This document shows positions 7,801-12,856 of a DNA stretch of 12,856 bases, in pieces; position 1 is the stretch's first letter; each line of letters starts with the position of its first letter. The DNA lies in the NCBI GenBank assembly GCA_964502525.1, contig CAZCXH010000152.1, positions 1 through 12,856 of the forward strand, read 5' to 3'. This DNA comes from DATLYB01 sp964502525. GTDB lineage: Bacteria; Bacteroidota; Bacteroidia; Chitinophagales; CAIOSU01. The position numbers and the translations under genes are program-made. The notes beneath the pieces are model-generated. The model worked only from the letters and a program-made list of their open reading frames with translations, had not been told where the DNA came from and ran no database searches.

Positions 7801-10800
7801 ATCTCGATAATACGGATAGTCAAAATCTCGGACCTGCTGTTAAAACCGGAAATTCAGTCACTTTGCATATTTCGGGAGGAACGCCTGTTACTTTCAGCGT
7901 TACAGACAGCGATGCGGACCCTGCCAACGAATTGCAGACGCTGACGCTTTCGGACACCACGCTGTCCATCAGCGGAGGAAATTCTGTTACGCTTGCCGAC
8001 AACGATGCTATGAATGAAATTCAGGATTTGTCCCTGTCGGGAAATGTCCTGAGTCTTTCTGGCGATGCGACATCCGTCAACCTTAGTTCATATCTCGATA
8101 ACACGGATGCTCAAACATTGACGTTGAGCGGAAACAGTTTGACTATCAGCGGAGGAAATTCGGTGACCCTGTCGGATAATAATCCCGCGAATGAAATACA
8201 GGATTTGTCCCTGTCGGGGAATACCCTGAGCCTGTCGAACGATGCCACGCCTGTGGATATTTCCCAATATCTGGACAACACCGATAATCAAAACCTGGGA
8301 CCTACGATCAAGACCGGAAATTCAGTTACCATCAACATTTCCGGAGGAACCGGAACCACGTTCAGCGTGGCTGACTCGGATGCGGACCCCGGCAACGAAT
8401 TGCAGACGCTGACGCTATCCGGTACTGTGCTTTCCATCAGCGGAGGGAACTCCTTAAGCCTGTCATCGCTGCTGGATAACACGGATGCTCAAACATTGGC
8501 GTTGAGCGGAAACAGCTTGTCCATCAGCGGAGGAAATTCGGTATCGCTTGCCGACAATAACGCATCGAATGAATTGCAATCGCTGTCGTTGACGGGAAAC
8601 AATCTTTCAATCAGCAGCGGCAACACGATTAATTTGAATTCTTTCATTGATAATACGGATGCCCAAACGCTGAACCTGTCGGGCAACACGCTTTCGATTT
8701 CAGGCGGAAATTCAGTGGTTCTTTCGGATAACAGCGCTGCCAATGAGTTGAATACGGGATTATCCCTCACCGGCAACGTGCTGAATATTACCGATGCGGG
8801 CGGCACGCACTCGGTGAACTTATCTTCATTGAAGGATGACGCTGACGCCAACCCTGCCAATGAATTGATTACAAATTTCTCATTGAGCGGAGATACTCTT
8901 GAGATTATTGAAGCCGGTGTTGCGCGTTCAGTGATCCTTGAAGACGGTGAAGATTCAACGAATGAACTGCAGACGTTGCTCTTATCAGGAGATTCGCTTT
9001 TCATCAGCAGCGGCAATTCGGTCAGCCTTGCTTCCTATCTTGATAATACCGATGCTCAAACCTTGAACCTGAGCGGAAATACGCTTTCGATTTCCGGAGG
9101 AAACTCCGTATCCCTTGTTGACAATAATATCACCAATGAATTGAATACGGGAGCTTCGCTCACGGGCAATACCCTGCGTATCAGCGATGCGGGAGGCACC
9201 CTGCTGGTTGATCTTGCTTCGCTTAAAAACGATGCCGATGCTGATGCAGCAAATGAACTCAACACCGCCTTTACCTTGAATGGAGACACGCTTTCCATTG
9301 CTGACGCTGGCGACACCCTTTCTGTCAACCTTTCAGCATACCTCGACAATACTGATGCGCAAACATTAAGCATAGCCGGGAGCGTGCTTTCCATCTCGGG
9401 CGGCAATTCCGTGACGGTTGACAACAGTTCTTCCAATGAATTGAACACAGGGATTTCGCTCACCGGCAATCTCCTTCGCATTACGGATGCCGGAGGCACC
9501 CTTCAGGCTGACCTGACATCGCTTAAAAACGATGCCGATGCCGATTCCACAAATGAATACAACACGGATTTTTCACTGAATGGCGATACGCTGTTAATCG
9601 TTGACCGTGGCGGAATTCGTTCTGTCAACCTTTCGTCATATCTTGACAACACGGATGCGCAGGTATTGTCGCTGGTGAATGACACTCTTTTCATATCAGG
9701 CGGCAATGCGGTTGACCTTAGTTCTTTATCAACTCCCGACACGGACAACCAAACTCTGGGCATCGTCAATGACTCGCTGTTTATCGAAGAAGGAAACGCT
9801 GTGAACCTGGGCGCATATCTTGACAATACGGACAGCCAGTTGCTGTCGTTTAACAATGACACATTATCCATATCTGGCGGAAACTCCGTGTTGATTGACG
9901 ATTCGGATGATCAAAACCTTAGCATCAATGGAGACACGATCTTCATTGAAAATGGAAACCATATTTTACTGCCTGCGGGGCTTACGGATGATCAAACCCT
10001 ATCCCTGAATGGCGATACGCTTTCAATACTCGATGGAAATTCGGTTGACCTGAGCGGTTATCTCGATAATACGGATTCACAAGCTTTAGCAATTGTTAAT
10101 GATACACTTTCCATAAGCGGTGGCAATTCCGTGGACCTCAGCGGCTATCTGGATAATACGGACAATCAAAACCTGGGCGCGGTGAAAGTGGGGAATACCG
10201 TAACTGTCGGCATCAGCAACGGCACCAGCGCCATCTTCAGCGTAGCGGATAACGACAATGATTCCTTAAATGAATTGCAGAATCTTTCAATTAACAACGA
10301 CACGCTTTCAATTTCACAGGGGAACTTCGTTGAGTTGAATCCCTACCGCGACAATACCGACTCCCAAAAACTGTCGCTTGTCAACGATACGCTTTTAATT
10401 TCAGGCGGCAATGCGGTTGACCTCAGCGGCTATCTGGACAATACGGACAATCAAAACCTGGGCGCGGTGAAAGTGGGAAATACCGTAACTGTCGGCATCA
10501 GCAACGGCACCAGCGCCATCTTCAGCGTTGCGGATCATGATAACGATTCGACCAATGAAATGCAGTCGCTCTTGATGATCAATGATACGCTTTCCATTTC
10601 TGGCGGCAATTCCGTGGATCTGAGCGGCTATTTTGACAATACGGATGCGCAAACTCTCAGCATCAGCGGAGATACTGTTTCTATTCAAAACGGCAACTAT
10701 ATTTTGCTTCCGTCAGGATTGGGCGACAATCAAACCTTGTTGCTGAATAATGATACGCTTGCAATTTTGAATGGCAATTCGATCAATCTCGCTGGATATA

Positions 10801-11801
10801 AAGACAATACTGATGCGCAAATACTTTCGCTGGTCAATGACACGCTTTCAATCTCAGGGGGCAACGCGATTGATTTGAGCGTTGTCAATACTGACTCGCA
10901 GACCTTGGCATTAGCAAGCGATACGTTGTCAATTTCAGGAGGAAATTCCATTGATCTGAGCGGATACCTTGATAACACCGATTCGCAATCATTAGCTATC
11001 GTCAATGACACCCTTTCGATTTCCGGAGGAAATCTTGTTGACCTCAGCGGTTACCGCGATAATACGGATGGACAAATTCTCTTTTTGAATAAGGATACGT
11101 TATCCATTTCCGGAGGAAATGCCGTAGCGCTGAAGGGCATCAATACGGACAGCCAGACGGTTTCCATCGCCAGCGATTCGCTTTTCATCAGCGGAGGCAA
11201 TGCCGTCAGCCTTGCGCCTTATGTCAACACCGACAGTCAAACTTTGACATTCAGCAACGACACGCTGACCATTTCCAACGGCAACAGCGTGGCGATATTG
11301 AACTGGAAGAAGACAGGCGCGGATATCTACCGCTCATCAGGAAAGGTTGGAATAGGCACCGGCATTCCCGGCTACAATCTTGATGTAAGCGGTGACGCAA
11401 GGGTAGGTTACCTGGGAAGTTGCGACACGATTGCGATTTTGCCGACCTGGTTCATAAAAAACAATAATAATGTTTCTGATGCCGCTTTCCGCGACAGCAG
11501 CGGCAGCTTTGGTGCCACTTCGCAAAGCGACAGCATCGGAATTTTCGCTGCTGTTCCCCTGCCGGTCGGCTACAAAGCCGCAAAGCTGATGATCTATGCT
11601 TCTGATACGCTGGGCGTTGATGTGTTCAGCGTGAACATGACGAATGGAGGCGAAACCAGCCTCGGTGCGGGAGGATTCGCCAACACGGAATACGATTTCT
11701 CAGATATGAGCTACAGCAACACCAGTTATTTTTTAATCAGGGTCGGCATCAATCAAAACCAGGTTGTTTACGGAGGCTACCTCGTGATTGACCGTTTGTA
11801 A
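4893..11801 (+). CDS. Giant secreted repeat fibre / adhesin-like protein
   Basis: This 2302-residue protein is probably exported and forms a long surface fibre or stalk. Residues 1-19 are a signal peptide (basic MKKG, hydrophobic core, predicted cut 'AFS|Q'). Residues 20-130 are the conserved Bacteroidota module from 'YQAVARDAEGN' (27-37) to 'SVPYALYA' (123-130). 'LSDVNALP...LKWDGAQW' (188-208) resembles linkers of tail-fibre-like proteins. From ~220 to 2136 the chain is short repeats built on 'LSISGGNSVxL', 'DNTDxQ' (22 copies of DNTD) and 'DxDxDPxNEL'. Residues 2137-2172 hold 'NWKKTGADIY...GKVGIGT' (GKVGIGT at 2150-2156), and ~2175-2302 is a domain I do not recognise. Cys is almost absent; the one I see is C2177. 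There is no type IX secretion C-terminal signal and no peptidase S74 chaperone. A trimeric beta-prism or beta-solenoid fold is inference. The sole gene in its unit, it ends at a strong terminator. Confidence 0.88.
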   Translation: MKKGAFFILAILFSFLAFSQVPEGIKYQAVARDAEGNLIINQQINIKISIIDSSIGGAIQYSERNKIGTNQYGLFSVTIGDGSNRLGTLGTVNWGEGEKYIVVEMDPTGGINFQRIGVSKLVSVPYALYAKTAGGPGLNDTSSSNEVISDLFFNPITNELTINESGTAHTISINKEADDLSDNVLNDLSDVNALPDSSDILKWDGAQWIASDEMRIFLKHDTLITTNGDTMDLSMFYDNTDNQQLSFNSADNMLRLTSGGAVDLSDLSTDSYNDTMFYNPASKLLTIIDGGGVVNADLSTVISSNGGDNDAHNETNISFNYNNATNTLSISDADSTLSVDLTDLVNDADPDPANELNQAVRLTGRTLEIVDAGGTKSVDLSTLAGDADADPANELQTLSNSRLGNNVTLSISNGNSTTFNVNDADSDPNNELIQQVILDGTELRVTEGITTSIVDLSSLRNDADSNPTNEIQSLNFNSSSNMLSISGANQVNLAPLIGTDNQDLSSTINTQQQTVTMNISGGSGTTFSIADRDADPDNELINLFSFNPVTNNITLGDRGDTASLNLQDLVNDAYNTDVRFDSLANTITVTDGGGARTINVGNLVRDAYNTGFSYNPATNTITVTDGGGSRTLNLQDLVNDAYNTEVKFDSVANTISVTDGGGSKTINVGNLVRDAYNTGFSYNPGSNTLTVTDGGGSRSLSLQDLVIDATQDLSLAGNTLSLSGDASPVNLTPYLDNTDNQTLGLIGNSLIISGGNAVMLLDNNPNNEIQDLSLSGNTLSLSGDATTVNLAQYLDNTDSQILNINGNNLSISGGNTVVLSDNSATNEIQDLSLSGNALNLSGDPSPVNLSQYLDNTDSQILSVSGNNLSISGGNAVILSDNSATNEIQDLSLSGATLNLSGDATPVNLTPFLDNTDSQILGISGNSLSISGGNSVALSDNDATNEIQDLSVSGNTLNLSGDATPVDLTQYLDNTDSQNLGPAVKTGNSVTLHISGGTPVTFSVTDSDADPANELQTLTLSDTTLSISGGNSVTLADNDAMNEIQDLSLSGNVLSLSGDATSVNLSSYLDNTDAQTLTLSGNSLTISGGNSVTLSDNNPANEIQDLSLSGNTLSLSNDATPVDISQYLDNTDNQNLGPTIKTGNSVTINISGGTGTTFSVADSDADPGNELQTLTLSGTVLSISGGNSLSLSSLLDNTDAQTLALSGNSLSISGGNSVSLADNNASNELQSLSLTGNNLSISSGNTINLNSFIDNTDAQTLNLSGNTLSISGGNSVVLSDNSAANELNTGLSLTGNVLNITDAGGTHSVNLSSLKDDADANPANELITNFSLSGDTLEIIEAGVARSVILEDGEDSTNELQTLLLSGDSLFISSGNSVSLASYLDNTDAQTLNLSGNTLSISGGNSVSLVDNNITNELNTGASLTGNTLRISDAGGTLLVDLASLKNDADADAANELNTAFTLNGDTLSIADAGDTLSVNLSAYLDNTDAQTLSIAGSVLSISGGNSVTVDNSSSNELNTGISLTGNLLRITDAGGTLQADLTSLKNDADADSTNEYNTDFSLNGDTLLIVDRGGIRSVNLSSYLDNTDAQVLSLVNDTLFISGGNAVDLSSLSTPDTDNQTLGIVNDSLFIEEGNAVNLGAYLDNTDSQLLSFNNDTLSISGGNSVLIDDSDDQNLSINGDTIFIENGNHILLPAGLTDDQTLSLNGDTLSILDGNSVDLSGYLDNTDSQALAIVNDTLSISGGNSVDLSGYLDNTDNQNLGAVKVGNTVTVGISNGTSAIFSVADNDNDSLNELQNLSINNDTLSISQGNFVELNPYRDNTDSQKLSLVNDTLLISGGNAVDLSGYLDNTDNQNLGAVKVGNTVTVGISNGTSAIFSVADHDNDSTNEMQSLLMINDTLSISGGNSVDLSGYFDNTDAQTLSISGDTVSIQNGNYILLPSGLGDNQTLLLNNDTLAILNGNSINLAGYKDNTDAQILSLVNDTLSISGGNAIDLSVVNTDSQTLALASDTLSISGGNSIDLSGYLDNTDSQSLAIVNDTLSISGGNLVDLSGYRDNTDGQILFLNKDTLSISGGNAVALKGINTDSQTVSIASDSLFISGGNAVSLAPYVNTDSQTLTFSNDTLTISNGNSVAILNWKKTGADIYRSSGKVGIGTGIPGYNLDVSGDARVGYLGSCDTIAILPTWFIKNNNNVSDAAFRDSSGSFGATSQSDSIGIFAAVPLPVGYKAAKLMIYASDTLGVDVFSVNMTNGGETSLGAGGFANTEYDFSDMSYSNTSYFLIRVGINQNQVVYGGYLVIDRL
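6606..7013 (+). repeat. Four tandem 102-nt repeats in the fibre gene
   Basis: Units start at 6606, 6708, 6810 and 6912, each exactly 102 nt (34 residues), beginning 'DAYNT' and containing 'TVTDGGG'. They alternate in type: units 1 and 3 carry 'F-D-S-(L/V)-A-N-T' and end 'INVGNLVR', while units 2 and 4 carry 'GFSYNP' and end 'LQDLV'. The real period is therefore a 204-nt dimer present twice. This is the most uniform block of the protein and borders more degenerate repeats on its left. Confidence 0.92.
7020..7727 (+). repeat. Four tandem 177-nt repeats in the fibre gene
   Basis: Units start at 7020, 7197, 7374 and 7551, each exactly 177 nt (59 residues). Each has two half-units of ~30 residues: 'xQDLSLSGNTLSLSGD' to 'YLDNTD', then 'xQILxISGNxLSISGGN' to 'DNxATNE'. 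The same unit recurs at 8019-8195, and in extended 291-nt form from 7728 to 8018, where an extra module ('GNSVTLHISGG' to 'DSDADPANELQ') is spliced in. The protein repeats are close, but codons differ between copies. Confidence 0.92.
9135..9734 (+). repeat. Two 300-nt (100-residue) superrepeats in the fibre gene
   Basis: Two successive units start at 9135 and 9435 with 'NELNTG', then 'SLTGN', 'DAGGTL', 'SLKNDADAD', 'LNGDTL' and 'YLDNTDAQ'. A related unit begins at 8742 but is 393 nt long because other modules intervene. The end of the second unit is less clear, since the tail changes to the 'VNDTL' type of repeat. Confidence 0.8.
10134..10250 (+). repeat. 117-nt near-identical repeat, copy 1
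   Basis: This stretch encodes 'DLSGYLDNTDNQNLGAVKVG' and on to 'FSVAD'. It matches copy 2 at 10419-10535 at 114 of 117 positions when compared by eye. The offset is 285 nt (95 residues). All three differences I see are synonymous. Confidence 0.9.
10419..10535 (+). repeat. 117-nt near-identical repeat, copy 2
   Basis: This is the second copy of the segment at 10134-10250, and the reading frame is the same. Flanking modules differ: copy 1 runs on into 'DNDNDSLNE' and copy 2 into 'HDNDSTNE'. The duplicated block is therefore bounded on both sides by less similar sequence. Confidence 0.9.
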
Positions 11802-11824
11802 AAAAGCAATGCCCCTTTCTTCGG

Positions 11825-11863
11825 AAGCTGCGGTGAATGTCCATTTGCCGCAGCTTTTTTTTT
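11825..11863 (+). terminator. Intrinsic terminator of the fibre gene
   Basis: AAGCTGCGG (11825-11833) and CCGCAGCTT (11848-11856) make a perfect 9-bp stem with a 14-nt loop, followed by a run of T through 11863. It starts 23 nt after the fibre gene's stop. On the opposite strand no T-run follows the stem, so it should act only on plus-strand transcripts and not end the convergent minus-strand gene. Confidence 0.88.
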
Positions 11864-11951
11864 GAATATGCCATCACAAACAGGCTCGCGAATATATATG
11901 CCACATGGCGCCCGATGGCAGGCTGCCCTCCGGCATGGCAGACATCGCGAA

Positions 11952-12623
11952 TCATGGTTCTTTTCTCACGCTGGCATCGGGATAACTCCCCGCTGTTCTT
12001 TTCAGGTAAAACCGGGTAGCATGATTCTCATTTTTTACATCCAGGACCCCATTGGCTGCCAGATCATTCAAAGACCTTTTGGCAATGCTATAGGAAATAT
12101 TCATCATTTTCATATACTCCTTGACCGTAAGGGATTCATTTTGCTTCAGGTAATTGACCAGCCCCTTGTTTTCCTGCAACAGTATCGGAATGGGCTTCAG
12201 GTTGTGCTTGTCAGCCATCGCCTGCTCGTCAATATCGGGGATCAGCACGGTCTGGTCTTTCACGCGAACGTAGAAATTCCATTCACCCGATTCGTTCAAT
12301 GCGCGATGCTCTGACTTGCTTGATTCAATTTCGGCTACGAGCACCGTCATCCGCTTTTCCTCCATCGCGGTGAAATGAACGAAAATCGGGGGATCGCAGA
12401 ATTTTTTACCCGCCTGTATCATCATGTATTTTTCCTGCTCGGAATCAACGCCAACCACATCGCCCGAATCATCCACACCGATCACGATCCTCCCCCCTTC
12501 GGAATTGGCGAATGCCACCATCGTTCTTGCAATCTTATTCGGGCTGGTGATGCTTTGCTTGAAATCGAGATGCTGGTCTTCACCGTTCTTGATAAGGTCG
12601 TATATCTGTGTGGAACGCGGCAT
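11952..12623 (-). CDS. AlbA_2 (Schlafen-type) domain protein with winged helix
   Basis: This 223-residue protein has the AlbA_2 fold region (Pfam 'Schlafen, AlbA_2'), often labelled 'ATP-binding protein' or 'putative transcriptional regulator'. The signature runs from 'GEDQHLDFKQSI' (14-25) through 'KIARTMVAFANSEGG' (30-44) to 'RIVIGVDDSGDVVGVD' (45-60). Residues ~150-208 look like a winged helix-turn-helix ('LTVKEYMKMMNISYSIAKRS', 165-184, then 'NGVLDV', 191-196). Both parts suggest nucleic-acid binding and gene regulation, but the target is unknown and I assign no specific function. The ATG at 12623-12621 starts 12 codons before the conserved block, and no better start is visible. It converges on the fibre gene and is separated from it by 150 bp that include that gene's terminator. 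Its own upstream region is a MITE-like repeat beginning 17 nt from the start codon. Confidence 0.85.
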   Translation of the reverse strand: MPRSTQIYDLIKNGEDQHLDFKQSITSPNKIARTMVAFANSEGGRIVIGVDDSGDVVGVDSEQEKYMMIQAGKKFCDPPIFVHFTAMEEKRMTVLVAEIESSKSEHRALNESGEWNFYVRVKDQTVLIPDIDEQAMADKHNLKPIPILLQENKGLVNYLKQNESLTVKEYMKMMNISYSIAKRSLNDLAANGVLDVKNENHATRFYLKRTAGSYPDASVRKEP

Positions 12624-12639
12624 TGGTTGTGAAATTCCC

Positions 12640-12702
12640 TAAGAGGCGTTTAATTTTAAATTAAATCATAATAACAGAGTGATAATAGAACGCTGATGAC
12701 GC
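12640..12702. repeat. Direct repeat, copy 1, of the right-end repeat
   Basis: This matches 12793-12856 over its whole length except for one missing T near the left end; the last 55 nt (12648-12702) are identical to 12802-12856. The offset is 153 nt. It is the left part of the nested inverted-repeat unit 12646-12789. Confidence 0.93.
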
Positions 12703-12789
12703 GGATTATGCAGATAATCGCTGATTGCTTTATCTGCGGTCATCCTATTTTTCTGCGTCATCTGAGTTCTATTTTAAATTTTAAACAGC
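12646..12789. repeat. MITE-like nested inverted-repeat unit
   Basis: The unit is AT-rich at its ends and folds on itself. Outer arms 12684-12705 and 12752-12773 are inverted copies matching at 19 of 22 positions. Inside them, GCAGATAA (12710-12717) pairs perfectly with TTATCTGC (12730-12737). Both outer ends are TTTAA/TTAAA-rich and roughly complementary. There is no open reading frame. It resembles the 'TCTGCGTCATCTG..TTCTAT' palindromic repeats that, from memory, are dispersed in many Bacteroidota genomes. It lies directly upstream of the AlbA_2 gene. Confidence 0.8.
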
Positions 12790-12807
12790 TTCTAAGAGGC
12801 TGTTTAA
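12781..12807. repeat. Perfect 9-bp hairpin at the junction of two repeat units
   Basis: TTAAACAGC (12781-12789) and GCTGTTTAA (12799-12807) are perfect inverted copies around a 9-nt spacer. The left arm is the end of the first unit and the right arm is the start of the second. Confidence 0.85.
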
Positions 12808-12856
12808 TTTTAAATTAAATCATAATAACAGAGTGATAATAGAACGCTGATGACGC
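12793..12856. repeat. Direct repeat, copy 2, truncated by the window edge
   Basis: This is the start of a second unit, reading the same as copy 1 at 12640-12702 with one extra T. It continues past the right edge, so whether this is a pair or a longer tandem array cannot be seen. Confidence 0.9.

Noticed and set aside
6606..8200. Regular spacing suggesting a CRISPR array
   Set aside because: Repeats are coding, in frame, with periods of 102 and 177 nt that are repeat throughout, not short identical repeats separated by unique spacers.
8489..9871. Minus-strand open frames up to 175 residues opposite the fibre gene
   Set aside because: They are by-products of the repeat codon composition (Ser/Leu/Pro-rich repetitive products) and lack any independent signal of being genes.
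11864..11951. GGCAGGCTGCC and neighbouring GGCA/TGCC pairs as a terminator of the AlbA_2 gene
   Set aside because: Stems are short and no T-run follows on the minus strand, so I could not support a terminator.
11862..12314. 150-residue plus-strand frame opposite the AlbA_2 gene
   Set aside because: Antisense shadow; the minus-strand protein has a clear conserved domain here.

Overview
The window looks like a chromosomal segment of a member of the Bacteroidota, most likely an environmental or metagenome-derived lineage. The main evidence is the large surface protein: its first ~130 residues are the signal-peptide-plus-'YQAVARD ... SVPYALYA' module typical of that phylum. A-rich leaders without clear Shine-Dalgarno sequences and phylum-style palindromic intergenic repeats fit the same placement. 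The assignment is from recognition only.

Layout, left to right. (1) Bases 1-3987, minus strand: the 5' 1329 codons of an Lhr-type long superfamily-2 helicase, whose 3' end lies beyond the left edge. No open reading frame with both ends in the window covers it, because its stop is outside, but the frame is open throughout. Within it, at about 3118-3334, sits a composite palindromic element read in frame, which adds ~70 residues between the two RecA-like helicase domains. (2) Bases 4105-4647, plus strand, divergent from lhr: a 180-residue HD-domain protein resembling the small alarmone hydrolases (MESH1/SpoT hydrolase domain). It has all metal ligands but altered substrate-side residues. (3) Bases 4893-11801, plus strand: a 2302-residue secreted fibre or adhesin-like protein. 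It has a signal peptide, a conserved N-terminal domain, ~1900 residues of short beta-type repeats in nested higher-order periods (102, 177, 285, 291 and 300 nt), and a C-terminal 'GKVGIGT' module followed by an unassigned ~125-residue domain. A good intrinsic terminator follows at 11825-11863. (4) Bases 11952-12623, minus strand, convergent with the fibre gene: an AlbA_2 (Schlafen-type) domain protein with a C-terminal winged helix. (5) Bases 12640-12856: a MITE-like nested inverted repeat, with a second copy starting 153 nt later and running off the window.

The genes do not form an obvious pathway or operon: three of the four junctions between neighbours are divergent, convergent or separated by ~245 bp. 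The points most worth attention are the protein-coding palindromic insertion in lhr, the hierarchical and synonymously diversified repeat fibre with its unassigned C-terminal domain, and the HD hydrolase with changed substrate residues. I saw no CRISPR array, tRNA, rRNA, transposase or phage gene.
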